From CAVONV01 sp963697355 (GTDB lineage Bacteria; Acidobacteriota; Vicinamibacteria; Marinacidobacterales; DATDRI01): a stretch of 64,000 bases of DNA. The DNA lies in NCBI GenBank assembly GCA_963697355.1, contig CAVONV010000002.1, positions 254,680 through 318,679 of the forward strand, given 5' to 3'. Position numbers and translations under genes: made by a program. Every line of letters starts with the position of its first letter. Position 1 is the stretch's first letter. This document shows positions 34,467-43,815 of this stretch, one piece after another. A model generated the notes under the pieces. The model saw only the letters and a list, made by a program, of their open reading frames with translations, ran no database searches and was not told the DNA's origin.

Positions 34467-37400
34467 GTGCTGCGCGTTTACTATTCCAACCAAACGGAAC
34501 AACTGCTCAATACGCTTGTCGACACCCTCCAAAAGTACGGCAACGAGACCGGCGCGAGTCTCTTCGAGCCCACGCACCTCATCGTCCCGAACAAGAACAT
34601 TGAGACTTACGTCAAGCTGGGAATCGCGCGACTGACCGGCATCGCCGCGAACATCAAGGTCCTGTTTCTTCGGTCCCTCATCGACGAACTAGCGGACTCC
34701 GCGGCCGGCGAGAACAAGTCGGTCCTTACCAGGACCGTCATCAACGACCGCGTCCTTGCTGCACTTCTCAAAGACGAGCTTCTCCAGGATCCCGAGCTCG
34801 AGCCCGTACGAGAATACCTTTACGCAGCCGGCGAGACTCGAGACGCCGTCGACCTGCGACGGTACCAACTCGCGCGTGAGCTCTCGCGACTCTTCGATGA
34901 GTACAGCATCTCCCGGCCGGACCTCCTGGAGATCTGGAAAGACGAAACAGCCTTTTATGATGAGGAGTACCGCAAGACCGAAGTTTGGCAGCGTCGCCTC
35001 TGGCTTTCGCTTTTCGACCCGCCCTCTGCTGAGCAGTGGATGACCCCCCATGACCTGCTGAAATCAGCCGATCCCCAAACCCTCGATCTCCCCCGCCAGA
35101 TCCACATCTTCGGCGTTTCTTACATGGCCCGAGCGCTTCTCGAGATCTTGGGACGCCTCTCCAAAGGTACGGAGATTCATGTCTACACCTTGAATCCTTG
35201 CATCGAAGTTTGGGAGCAGGGCACGGATTTGCCACCGACCGAAGAAAGCCCACAGGCAGATCCCATCTCGGAAGACCCCTTCGGCCTGGAGGCAACGGCC
35301 ACGATGCCGCTACTCGCCCAATGGGGACGACCCGGCCGTGAGAACCTCGGCCTTCTCAACACCGTCGCCGGTTGCGAGCTCATCTCCAAAGTCCATGACC
35401 CCAAAAGAAGCCGCGCGAAGCCAACGCTTCTTCAACAGATCCAACACGACATTGCGGCACAAAGACCGGAGCACGAGAACTCGGCTCAACTATTCGATTT
35501 CTCCAAAGACGAGAGCCTCATCTTCCTCTCGTGCCCCGGCATCCGCCGCGAGATCGAGGTCATCGCCGCTGAAATCTGGTCGCTCCTTCGCCAGGACCAA
35601 GCCCCCGGCCACCGTCCGGACGACGCCGAGCCCCTCCGGTTCAACGACATCGCCGTCATCCTTCCGCCCAGCCAGGCCGAAGCCTACCAAAGCCTCATCG
35701 GAGCCGTCTTCGGCGAGATGCATCAGATCCCCCACAACATCGTGGACCTCCCCATCGGAGGCGAAAGCCGTATCGCGGAGGCCATGGAGCTCTTGTTGGC
35801 CCTGCCCTTAGGCAAGTTCACACGCCAGGATCTACTCCGCTTCGTCACCCACCCCGCCGTGATGGCCCGGTTCCCCGAGGCCCGTCCCGACGACTGGCTC
35901 CTGTGGTGCGACGCCTTGGGCATCGTCCACGGCGCCGACCGCCGTGACCACAAAGGGACCTACATTAATAAGGATGTCTTCAACTGGGACCAAGGCCTAA
36001 AGCGTCTAGCCTTAGGCGCTTTCATGAGCGGTGAGCGATCCGGTGACACGAGGATCTTCCAAGACGACAGCCACCAATACCTCCCCGAGGAGGTTTCTTC
36101 GGATCAGATGGCAAGCGCGGCCCAGTTCGGCCTCCTCATCCGTTCACTAATAGAGGATGCGCGCTTCGCCCAAAAGGATCGACGGCCGCTCGCGAGCTGG
36201 ATGAATTTCATCACCGCGATGATCACCACCTACCTCATCCCCCAGAGTGAAGAGGACGAGCGCGTGCTGAGAAACGCCCTTCGCCGGGTAAACGACCTCG
36301 CCGACATGAAGCTCGGCGGCAAAAAGGTCCACTACCGCATCCCTTACGAGCTGGTCCGCTCCGAGCTCGCCGGGCTTTCCGGAAGCTTGGGACAGTACCT
36401 CGTCGACGGCGTCGTGGTCTCAACCTTCCTTCCCATGCGCGCCATCCCTTTCAAAGTCATCTTCATCGCGGGGCTCGGCGAAAGCCAGTTCCCTTCCGCG
36501 GACCCCAAGAACCTCCTCGACCTCCGGCAGGCCCGCCGCCGCGCCGGAGACGTGAGCCCTCGCGAGCAAGACAACTACATGTTTCTGGAAACACTTCTTT
36601 CCACCCGGGACAAACTCTATCTGTCGTATGTCAGTCGCGACGAGCTGACCGGCGACCGACTCGAGCCTTCCTCGGTCGTCCTCGAGATCCAGCACGCGCT
36701 GGAACGCGGCTACCTTCCGACCGCCGTCCTCGACCAAAAGATCAAGGAGCGCACGTACAGTCTCCGTCGCTTCGACGACTCCCACACCCGGCACGCTTCA
36801 CCCGCCGCCGAGATGGAGCATAGCGTCCGTGAGCTCGGCCGCGATCTCCGGCACTTCTTGAAAACAACTGGCTCGACTCCCTACCTCCGAGAGCTCAAGA
36901 ACAAGCTACCCACACCCGTCTGGGAGCAGCTTGCCGACGCCCTGGGTGCGGTCGAGGTACCGCAAGCCGACTCCAACGAAGACACCGAAGCCGACGCGCT
37001 CACCGTGTCTATCGGAGCGATCCGAAATTTCCTCGAGTGCCCCCTTCAAGGCTCCGCGCGATTTCTCCTTCGCATGAAAGACGACGATGAAGAGGATATC
37101 CTCGCCCGGGAGGACGAGGTGTTTGAAGCCTCGCGCCTCCACAAGGCCATCGCCTTGAGAAAAGTCTTCCTAACAGCTCTCGCATCCGGCGACAAGCTCA
37201 CCGATGACTCCCTCACCGCCGCCTACAACGTGGTGCAAACCCGTTACGAGCTCAAGGGCGAGCTTCCGACGGGCGTCTTTGCCGAGTCCGAACGCCAGAA
37301 GCACTTAGCGATCCTCGGCCAATGGCGAGAAGCGTTCCAAGAGCTGACCAATGGAACGCAGTCCGTGCCCAAAGTCTATCGCTTCGGCACGGCGCGAGAG

Positions 37401-38021
37401 TTTGCCGATGCCGTCGACGAAGTCTTTGGCCCCGTCGCACTCGATGTCGAGCTCCCCACCGACTCGGAGCCCAAGAAACGCCGCATCGAGATCGTCGGCA
37501 CCACCCAGCCCCTCATTGACGAGCCAAACGGCACGCTCCTGCCGCTCACCGGCAAATGCAGGCCCACGCACGTCCTTCGCGGCTTTCTCGACCACGTCCT
37601 CCTGGCCGCGGCGGGGAAACCGTCCGGTCCCGCGCATTCCGTCTGCCTCCTAAAAGCCGGCGACAAGTGTGAGTGCGATCGCTTCGACTACAACGTCTTC
37701 ACCCAAGATGAGGCGCGAGGCTATCTCACGACGCTCCTTAAAGACATGCTAAGCGGCGTCCATCCGTATCTTTTGCCGTGCGACGCCTTCATTAAAATCA
37801 ACAAGAAGCAAGGACTCGAGCTCGACCGAGACAACCTGCCAAAAGAGCTCGACAAGCTCAACGAAAGCGTGGAATACACCAGCTCACAGTACGGCCCCAT
37901 CAAGAATCCCGAGCTCTGCTACGAACCGCCTCCCCTAGAAGAAGCGCTCGAGATCATCCACCGCCGATTCGGCCCTTTCTTCGAAAAGCAGGTCCGAGCG
38001 CCTTCTGGAGAGCCATCATGA
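34467..38021 (+). CDS. recC: Exodeoxyribonuclease V gamma subunit
   Basis: 1184 residues from GTG 34467 (VYYSNQTEQLLNTLVDTL). RecC family: an N-terminal helicase-like fold without Walker A (LIVPNKNIETYVKLGIARL), GEMHQIPHNIVDLPI, FIAGLGESQFPSADP (motif VI-like position) and a C-terminal nuclease-like fold. Role: structural and Chi-recognition subunit of RecBCD in double-strand break repair. Length is typical and the frame is intact, unlike recB and recD here. recB lies 5.8 kb downstream instead of adjacent. Confidence 0.9.
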   Translation: MLRVYYSNQTEQLLNTLVDTLQKYGNETGASLFEPTHLIVPNKNIETYVKLGIARLTGIAANIKVLFLRSLIDELADSAAGENKSVLTRTVINDRVLAALLKDELLQDPELEPVREYLYAAGETRDAVDLRRYQLARELSRLFDEYSISRPDLLEIWKDETAFYDEEYRKTEVWQRRLWLSLFDPPSAEQWMTPHDLLKSADPQTLDLPRQIHIFGVSYMARALLEILGRLSKGTEIHVYTLNPCIEVWEQGTDLPPTEESPQADPISEDPFGLEATATMPLLAQWGRPGRENLGLLNTVAGCELISKVHDPKRSRAKPTLLQQIQHDIAAQRPEHENSAQLFDFSKDESLIFLSCPGIRREIEVIAAEIWSLLRQDQAPGHRPDDAEPLRFNDIAVILPPSQAEAYQSLIGAVFGEMHQIPHNIVDLPIGGESRIAEAMELLLALPLGKFTRQDLLRFVTHPAVMARFPEARPDDWLLWCDALGIVHGADRRDHKGTYINKDVFNWDQGLKRLALGAFMSGERSGDTRIFQDDSHQYLPEEVSSDQMASAAQFGLLIRSLIEDARFAQKDRRPLASWMNFITAMITTYLIPQSEEDERVLRNALRRVNDLADMKLGGKKVHYRIPYELVRSELAGLSGSLGQYLVDGVVVSTFLPMRAIPFKVIFIAGLGESQFPSADPKNLLDLRQARRRAGDVSPREQDNYMFLETLLSTRDKLYLSYVSRDELTGDRLEPSSVVLEIQHALERGYLPTAVLDQKIKERTYSLRRFDDSHTRHASPAAEMEHSVRELGRDLRHFLKTTGSTPYLRELKNKLPTPVWEQLADALGAVEVPQADSNEDTEADALTVSIGAIRNFLECPLQGSARFLLRMKDDDEEDILAREDEVFEASRLHKAIALRKVFLTALASGDKLTDDSLTAAYNVVQTRYELKGELPTGVFAESERQKHLAILGQWREAFQELTNGTQSVPKVYRFGTAREFADAVDEVFGPVALDVELPTDSEPKKRRIEIVGTTQPLIDEPNGTLLPLTGKCRPTHVLRGFLDHVLLAAAGKPSGPAHSVCLLKAGDKCECDRFDYNVFTQDEARGYLTTLLKDMLSGVHPYLLPCDAFIKINKKQGLELDRDNLPKELDKLNESVEYTSSQYGPIKNPELCYEPPPLEEALEIIHRRFGPFFEKQVRAPSGEPS

Positions 38022-38241
38022 TCATCGCAGTGGGTCGATAGCCCCGGCCGGTGTCTGCGAAAATCGTTCGCTTCCGAGGCCAGAATCGAAGAAGGTGCTG
38101 AAGTAACCATTGCCACGCGAAAAAGTGAGAAACGTCGAGCGACACCTCTTGACCTCCATGATACGCTCGGCCATCTGCTTGACGTGTACAAGTGGGTACC
38201 GTGTCTGATATCTTTGCCGTTGGCTCAAGGGGTCGCCGTCG

Positions 38242-39261
38242 ATGGCCAAGAAGAAATCCAAACCGCGAAGAATTGATACGACGAAGATACTCGCCGACGA
38301 TGAGGTCCGCATACTCGCTGAGGCAGTGCGCGAGTACTTGGGCGAGCCTTTCGCGAGCCTCACGGCTGAACGAGTTAGCGCAGTCGAAGACACGGTCCGC
38401 CTCTCGCCCCTCACGCGACGTTTTCAGGAAGGAAGGGAAGCCACCGGACTTTCCGTCAAGGAGGTCGCGAGTCGGCTCAAGGTACCGCAGTATCGCTTGA
38501 AAGACATCGAAAGAGGAAGCCACTCCATCGAACCGGAGTTCGTCTACAAATATGCCTCCTTCCTCGAGCTCGACCAGTGGTTGCGACGCTGGGTGAAAGC
38601 GAATCGTGATTTGGCGGAGCGGATCGGCCTAACCGATCGTCCGCCTTCGCGCGCCGGGACGCAGGTCGACCGACGCCGGAGCGCCCATCGGTTCAAGATC
38701 CATCTCAAAGAGATCCATCCCCTTATCTGGAGACGGATTGAGGTGCCCTCTACGTACACCTTCTGGGATCTCCACGTCGCGATTCAAGACGCAATGGGCT
38801 GGCTCGATAGTCACCTTCATATGTTCCAGATCATCGAGCCGGAAAGCGGGAAGCCGCACGTCGTTGGCATTCCTGATGAGGAAGGCTTATCCGGTATCAG
38901 GATTCTGCCCGGATGGAAGAAGAACATTGCGGATTATTTCCGAAACAAAGGCGACATCGCAGACTACGAGTATGACTTCGGCGACGGCTGGCTTCACGAA
39001 ATCCAACTGGAAGATATCGTCGCCAAAGAGAAGGGGAGGAGCTATCCCCGATGTATATCCGGAGAGAGAGCCTGTCCTCCCGAAGACTGCGGAGGGGTCG
39101 GCGGCTACTACGATCTTTTGGAAGTGATTGGCGATCCGTCACATCCGGAGTATGGCGGCACCATGGAGTGGCTTGGTGGCAACTACGCGCCGAACCGTTT
39201 CTTTCCATCCACCGTCCGCTTCGACAATCCCCAAAAGAGGTGGCAGCGCGCGTTTACTTGA
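38242..39261 (+). CDS. HTH and plasmid pRiA4b ORF-3-like domain protein
   Basis: 339 residues. A Lys-rich start precedes an XRE-type HTH at about 60-115 (GREATGLSVKEVASRLKV, LKDIERGSHSIEPEFV). The pRiA4b ORF-3-like domain is at about 150-330 (FKIHLKEIHPLIWRRIEVPS, TFWDLHVAIQDAMGWLDSHLH, YDFGDGWLHEI, CPPEDCGGVGGYYDLLE). Function unknown, widely distributed with mobile DNA. It begins the insert separating recC from recB. The gap 38022-38241 contains no gene. Confidence 0.85.
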   Translation: MAKKKSKPRRIDTTKILADDEVRILAEAVREYLGEPFASLTAERVSAVEDTVRLSPLTRRFQEGREATGLSVKEVASRLKVPQYRLKDIERGSHSIEPEFVYKYASFLELDQWLRRWVKANRDLAERIGLTDRPPSRAGTQVDRRRSAHRFKIHLKEIHPLIWRRIEVPSTYTFWDLHVAIQDAMGWLDSHLHMFQIIEPESGKPHVVGIPDEEGLSGIRILPGWKKNIADYFRNKGDIADYEYDFGDGWLHEIQLEDIVAKEKGRSYPRCISGERACPPEDCGGVGGYYDLLEVIGDPSHPEYGGTMEWLGGNYAPNRFFPSTVRFDNPQKRWQRAFT

Positions 39262-39306
39262 GTTTCAAGTCGATGTGCGTGAGTACGTCGCTAAAAAGAC
39301 CTCTTC

Positions 39307-39390
39307 CTATTCTCTCCTCCAGAACGCTCTAGGGCTGAGGACGCTGAAGCCACCGTATTGCTTCACTTCCAGCAGGCCATGGTCGTATGA
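39307..39390 (-). pseudogene. VapC C-terminal remnant
   Basis: The minus strand encodes DHGLLEVKQYGGFSVLSPRAFW, of which the GLLEVKQYGGFSVLSPRAFW core matches the C-terminus of the PIN toxin at 41826. No other part of that gene is present. Confidence 0.55.
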
Positions 39391-39449
39391 GTATTTCAAG
39401 CACCGGCTCGGCAATGGTGTTTGGGAAAGTTTGCGCCAATGCTGGGCGG

Positions 39450-40625
39450 CTATTCTTGGTCGGGCGCTAAGTCTCTCATCTCGCGCCAAGGTAAGACTTC
39501 CGCTTGCGAGCGACTTTGCCTCTCTGTCCCCCCGTACACGACCCAGGGTCCTCCCGCCTCCTGGCCCGCCAGGCTCACCCAGCGACTCAGCCCTGTGAAG
39601 TAGCTACTGGCAATAGTCTGTCCGGATTTGACCTCGACGGGAACCAGCTGTTGTCCTTGGTCGATGAGAATGTCTACTTCTCGCCCGTGGCGGTCTTGCC
39701 AAAAAAAGAGATTCGAAGTCAAACCCCGATGGAAACGTTTCTTGAGCAGCTCAGATACAACAAGTGTCTCGAACAGTGCGCCTCTCATGGGATGAAACTC
39801 AATTTGTTTCCCGTTCTGTATTCCCATCAGCCAGCACGCCAAGCCCGGGTCGAGAAAGTACAGTTTTGGCGTTTTCAACAAACGTTTGTCGAAGTTGCGA
39901 TGATGAGGCGGAAGCAAGTGAACGATGTAGCTTGCTTGAAGGACCGACAGCCAGGACTTGGCGGTGTTGTGGCTGATACCACAGTCGTTGGCGAGGCCGG
40001 TCAGGTTGACAAGTCGCCCCGTTCGTCCCGCGCACATTCGAACGAAGCGCTGAAAGACGCTCAGATCGCGCACGTTGATCATCTGACGGACATCTCGTTC
40101 GATATAGGTTTGGACGTAGTTCCCATACCAAATCTCAGGAGAGATACCGCGGTCGTAAATGGCGGGGTAAAAGCCGGTGAACAGAACCTCCTCAAGGGTG
40201 TGGGGCTCTCGAGATGCATCCTGGAGCTCCTCGAGCGAAAACGGTAGCAATGGAACAAGTGCCACCCGACCCGCGAGGCTTTGCGTCACTTGTGAGAGGA
40301 CGCCAAACTGCTGGGAGCCCGACAAAACGAACAAACCGGGACGCAAATCCTGATCGACTCGTGTTTGCAGATAGGAGAACAAATCAGGTACGCGCTGGAC
40401 CTCGTCCAATACGGCGCCATCCGGGTATTGGGAGAGAAAGCGCCTGGGGTCCTCTTTCGCAAAATCGCGCTGGTCCGGGTCTTCGAGAGACACATAGGGC
40501 TTGTCAGGAAAGCTGGCTCTGGTCAGAGTCGTTTTCCCCGATTGACGTGGACCCGTTATGACGACGACTGGATAGGCCCGAGCCAGCTTGGTAGCGGTTC
40601 CTCCGGCTGTTCTGTTGATGAGCAC
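39450..40625 (-). CDS. AAA ATPase with DUF4143 domain
   Basis: 391 residues. Walker A GPRQSGKTT (25-33), Walker B AVLDEVQRVPDL, LFVLSGSQQFG sensor region, winged helix (LTGLANDCGISHNTAKSW), and DUF4143 end (LYFLDPGLACWLMG, VDILIDQGQQLVPVEVKSG). A different subfamily from the 31761/57066 pair. Its 3' end (39415-39600) recurs as a fragment at 56806-57020. A long palindrome precedes the gene. Confidence 0.9.
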   Translation of the reverse strand: MLINRTAGGTATKLARAYPVVVITGPRQSGKTTLTRASFPDKPYVSLEDPDQRDFAKEDPRRFLSQYPDGAVLDEVQRVPDLFSYLQTRVDQDLRPGLFVLSGSQQFGVLSQVTQSLAGRVALVPLLPFSLEELQDASREPHTLEEVLFTGFYPAIYDRGISPEIWYGNYVQTYIERDVRQMINVRDLSVFQRFVRMCAGRTGRLVNLTGLANDCGISHNTAKSWLSVLQASYIVHLLPPHHRNFDKRLLKTPKLYFLDPGLACWLMGIQNGKQIEFHPMRGALFETLVVSELLKKRFHRGLTSNLFFWQDRHGREVDILIDQGQQLVPVEVKSGQTIASSYFTGLSRWVSLAGQEAGGPWVVYGGTERQSRSQAEVLPWREMRDLAPDQE

Positions 40626-40646
40626 AAATTCATATTATGTGGGATC

Positions 40647-40679
40647 CGGCTAATTGTCAATTAAATTTACAATTAGCCG
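40647..40679. promoter_or_regulatory. 33-base palindrome upstream of the AAA/DUF4143 gene
   Basis: Perfect 11-bp arms CGGCTAATTGT and ACAATTAGCCG around an A/T-rich 11-base centre, 22 bases before the gene's start (minus strand). Probable operator. Confidence 0.6.
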
Positions 40680-40820
40680 TACAATCTCTATTTGTTTGAA
40701 ATAAAACAACTTAATGTCAGCCTCGGCGGCCTTTGAGCGGCCAAAGTGCCGTAGATGACCGTTTCCCTGGATGCGACCTTTCCGTCAACGACCATTCTTC
40801 TGCCGCGGAAGTTTCGAGAA

Positions 40821-40873
40821 TCTGGGGTCAGGCCAGGTCAGGCCCCAGGCGGCGGAAAAATGTTGAAAACTCG
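40821..40873. repeat. Degenerate copy D of the dispersed repeat
   Basis: TCTGGGGTCAGG...GGCCCCAGGCGGCGG ending in TTGAAAACTCG keeps the palindrome and right end of the 51-bp element. The 40680-41055 gap shows nothing else recognisable. Confidence 0.5.
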
Positions 40874-41055
40874 TTCGTCATCAAGACTAGCCCTCATAGC
40901 TGCCCTTTGAGTGCTCGCTATCATCGCCGTCGATTCCGCCATTTTCGACGAGCGGGTCCGCTAATGGTCAGGGCTCAAGGCCGTTGAGTTAGATATTTCG
41001 AACAGTCAAATGCAGGAAAGCAGGTCTAGCATTATCGTGGTGAAATTCGAAGTGA

Positions 41056-41463
41056 TCACTCGGCCAGGTACCGATCGATGAAGTCTCGTGGACGAAGCAC
41101 CTCGATTCCCTGGAAACCGGACACGCCCAGAAGGTGTCGATCTCCGCTAACAATGACGTTAGCACCCCCTGCCAATGCGCAGGCGATAAATTTGTCGTCG
41201 TCCGGATCTTCACATACTTGGTGTACAAGAATCGCTGGCATACAAATGAAAGTGTTGACGGCCAGGAGATTGAGGGCTTGGCGTATTTAAATGGTAGGGT
41301 ATCGGGTCGATATTTCCTCGGCGACGCGCCGATACTCCTCTAAGATCTCGGTTGTTACAACAAAGTCCAGTAATCCCGTGATCCAGGCTTCGAGGATGTC
41401 ATGCGGCGGACCAGTGAAGAAGATACCGGAAACGAGAACATTCGTGTCAACAACAACTCTCAC
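41056..41463 (-). pseudogene. VapC-like PIN toxin with one in-frame stop
   Basis: A GTG start at 41463 overlaps the antitoxin stop. The same frame reads RVVVDTNVLVSGIFFTGPPH, EILEEYRRVAEEI, then a single TAA at about 41290. It resumes with DPDDDKFIACALAGGANVIV, SGDRHLLG and LRPRDFIDRYLAE. All PIN motifs are present on either side, so one nonsense change has disabled an otherwise complete toxin. Confidence 0.75.
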
Positions 41464-41723
41464 CGATGGCCTCTGACCTTTTTCACCGCAGCGGCGACCT
41501 CGGACTTCTTCATCCCGACTTTTCGAGCCTGTCGACGCGCTTTTTGCAAAAGGTCACGGAATGCCGTCCGGGATGGAGGGGCTATAACTTTCAAGATCAC
41601 GACGTCGCCTTCCCCAACGACCACGAACTGCGCGCCCGGTTCGAGCCCTAGACGCTTCCGCACCTCTTCGGGAATAACAACTTGGCCCTTGGAGGACAAT
41701 TTGGTGGTAGCAAGCTCTTGCAC
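41460..41723 (-). CDS. AbrB/MazE-like antitoxin
   Basis: 87 residues from GTG 41723 with AGGAG seven bases upstream. The AbrB fold is seen in TTKLSSKGQVVIPEEVRKRL and GAQFVVVGEGDVVIL, followed by a basic C-terminal helix. Partner of the disabled PIN toxin at 41056, with overlapping stop and start. Confidence 0.85.
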   Translation of the reverse strand: MQELATTKLSSKGQVVIPEEVRKRLGLEPGAQFVVVGEGDVVILKVIAPPSRTAFRDLLQKARRQARKVGMKKSEVAAAVKKVRGHR

Positions 41724-41734
41724 GAGTGGTCTCC

Positions 41735-41754
41735 TAATCTTACTAGTAAGATTA
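41735..41754. promoter_or_regulatory. 20-bp perfect palindrome upstream of AbrB-type antitoxin
   Basis: TAATCTTACTAGTAAGATTA is fully self-complementary and ends next to the ribosome site of the 41460-41723 gene. Likely binding site of the antitoxin dimer. Confidence 0.65.
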
Positions 41755-41825
41755 TAGGGTATTAGCGGCTTCTATTCCACTCCGATGACACGTACGCGTC
41801 ATACACCGCGTCTAATTCCTCGTCG

Positions 41826-42233
41826 TCAACGAGGCCTTTTCCTCATCTTTCCCCAGAAGGCTCTAGGGCTGAGGATGCTGAAGCCACCGTATTGCTTCAC
41901 TTCTTGCAGACCATGGTCGCCGGTTACGAGGTAAGAAGCTCCTGCCGCGAGAGCTGTGCCCAGGACCACCAAGTCCTTCTCGTCGCTGCAGACTCCCACG
42001 TCGACGTTGGCTGGTTCCACAACCGTGGCGTGAGATCTCAGAAACCGTTCGATCTCGTTTATTGTTTCTGCAGGGACCTTTAACTTCTTCTTGAGATTGC
42101 GAGTGATCTCCGTCAAAAGGGGATCACTCACGAACAAGTCGTGGTTGTCCAGGCAAGATTCAAAAACGGCTTGACACAAACCGCGTGCGGCGAAAGCTGC
42201 GATGATCACATTGGCGTCTAGAACGACCCTCAT
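41826..42233 (-). CDS. PIN-domain toxin (VapC-like)
   Basis: 135 residues. PIN features: RVVLDANVIIAAFAARGL, FVSDPLLTEITRNLKK, DEKDLVVLGTALAAGASYLV and TGDHGLQEV. The ATG overlaps the antitoxin stop. Its last about 25 codons recur as remnants at 39307 and 50858. Intact. Confidence 0.87.
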   Translation of the reverse strand: MRVVLDANVIIAAFAARGLCQAVFESCLDNHDLFVSDPLLTEITRNLKKKLKVPAETINEIERFLRSHATVVEPANVDVGVCSDEKDLVVLGTALAAGASYLVTGDHGLQEVKQYGGFSILSPRAFWGKMRKRPR

Positions 42234-42457
42234 GAAAGGGCTTCGAAGACGTCTTCGTCCGTCAAAAGACCCTGTGCCTCCGCGAATGGAAGTACCTTGC
42301 CCCGCAATCTCCGAAACTGGTAAATCGCAACATAGCGGCGGATAGAATCCCTAACGATGTCGCTCAAGGGTTTTCTTTCCGCTTCGCTTATGTCTTCCAG
42401 TTCGGACCTGAGGTCCTCTGGCAAACGAACCGTGATAGTCGGTTTCATGTAAGACAT
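42230..42457 (-). CDS. Ribbon-helix-helix antitoxin (VapB-like)
   Basis: 75 residues from ATG 42457 (SYMKPTITVRLPEDLRSEL); ATG 42448 (MKPTITV) is equally possible as neither has a clear ribosome site. RHH helix ISEAERKPLSDIVRDSIRRY. A weak TGTAA/TTACA inverted repeat (42448-42466) overlaps the start. Confidence 0.82.
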   Translation of the reverse strand: MSYMKPTITVRLPEDLRSELEDISEAERKPLSDIVRDSIRRYVAIYQFRRLRGKVLPFAEAQGLLTDEDVFEALS

Positions 42458-42583
42458 TGTATTACAGAGAGGAGATTCATTCAACTCAATGGCTGCGCTT
42501 TTGGCCTCCCCTCTACCCCTCTATGTAGAGACGACATTTTGGGGCAATTCAACCCTTCTTTCTGAAGATAGTCCCAACGGTAG

Positions 42584-42600
42584 GCCAGGCTCCGCCTGGC
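42584..42600. repeat. GCCAGGC hairpin
   Basis: GCCAGGCTCCGCCTGGC, 7-bp perfect arms. Similar hairpins at 50974-50990 (one arm mismatch) and 58926-58942. It is followed by imperfect direct repeats of GTCCGCCTTCGC and GCTACGGCGAG type to about 42705. Confidence 0.6.
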
Positions 42601-42726
42601 AAACGGGAAACCGTCCGCCTTCGCTTCGAACCGACCGCCAACAAGGCGAAGCTACGGCGAGACAGGTCCGCCTTCGCATCGCTACGGCGAGCCGGGCCAT
42701 CGAACGGCGTTGATGTTAGGAAATGC

Positions 42727-43365
42727 CTAGACCTTCTTGGGCTCCCAGATGTACCGGTGATTACAGATCGGAGCGCCCTCCATCAGGGTCTTGTCGCGAA
42801 CCATCTTGATCTGGGGGTTGAAGCTCTCTGCCCAGGCATAGTCACCAAAACAGACGGATGCAAAACCGATGTCTCCCGCGTCCGCATCGAGATAGGTCTT
42901 CGCCCAGAGGCACTCGGTGACCTTCAGCTCGAAGGCTTTGTCCGTGTCCTCGACGATGTCCATGGTCAACGTGTTCTTGTATCGCTCGGGGTCTTTGAAC
43001 GTTGCGACATAGGTACTGAAGTTCGTGTCCGGTGACCGTTTGGCTTGAGCTTGTCCTGCTTCCCGCATCCGAGCGGCCGTGTGTTTTTTGAGAAGCGCAA
43101 TGGTCTTTTCCTTACCCAGCTCTTCGACGAGGGCTTTGGCGAGGTCGATGCTCTCCCGATACCGCATGGCGAAGAACTGTTTGAAGGTGAGCTTTCTATC
43201 GAAGGGCTGGTCGAACTTGTGATTGTCCTCAGACTGCACGAGGCTCTCATTGCCGGCGGCCATGGCCGGGGCAAGGTCGCAAGCCAGACATGTTGCAGCA
43301 CATGCTGGGAGCACCCTGGTTACAAATTGTCGGCGATTCAAATGAATGGATCGTGAGTCCTTCAT
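42727..43365 (-). CDS. Tat-exported ATC hydrolase-family protein
   Basis: 212 residues. Twin-arginine signal NRRQFVTRVLPACAATCLAC, mature part from about residue 37. The C-terminal half matches the L-2-amino-thiazoline-4-carboxylate hydrolase-like family: KVTECLWAKTYLDADAGDIG, CFGDYAWAESFNPQIKMVR and TLMEGAPICNHRY. Substrate unproven; the family is broad and few members act on ATC. Confidence 0.75.
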   Translation of the reverse strand: MKDSRSIHLNRRQFVTRVLPACAATCLACDLAPAMAAGNESLVQSEDNHKFDQPFDRKLTFKQFFAMRYRESIDLAKALVEELGKEKTIALLKKHTAARMREAGQAQAKRSPDTNFSTYVATFKDPERYKNTLTMDIVEDTDKAFELKVTECLWAKTYLDADAGDIGFASVCFGDYAWAESFNPQIKMVRDKTLMEGAPICNHRYIWEPKKV

Positions 43366-43815
43366 GCTGTCTCCAATGGTTTCGAACGCGGCTCTAGTTG
43401 GTGTGTTGATACCCAGCAGACGCGGAGCGGCGCACGGCTGCTGTGAGCTCCCTGTAGAGTTGTACGTATTCGTGAAAAATACGGTCGCACCAGCGCCTAG
43501 TGCTCTTTCGTCAGTATTCGTAGCGTGAATGGACCGGTGTACGCTTGAACGCCCTCGCTAACATGGTGTTTAGAAGCATGCGCCAAGGAGAGGTGGCGCA
43601 GGTTCAGCACGACGACGACCCCCAAAAAGCCACCAGGGTTGACATTTCCGCACAAGACGGCAAGATCAATATGATATCTGTCGATACCCAGTTAGTCCCG
43701 AATTGAAACGCTCCTATGAGCGCGAATCTGAGAACGGAAGAGTAAAGCGCCACCGCGTCTTCTGTGGTGCGGTGGCCCAAACGCAAATGTAAGCTGAGCG
43801 ACCTAGAGAAGACCT
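43366..43815. other. Gap before recB
   Basis: 450 bases with no supported gene. Composition is mixed, without an obvious repeat or terminator. It lies between the Tat-exported protein (divergent) and recB, so it should contain both promoters. Confidence 0.4.
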
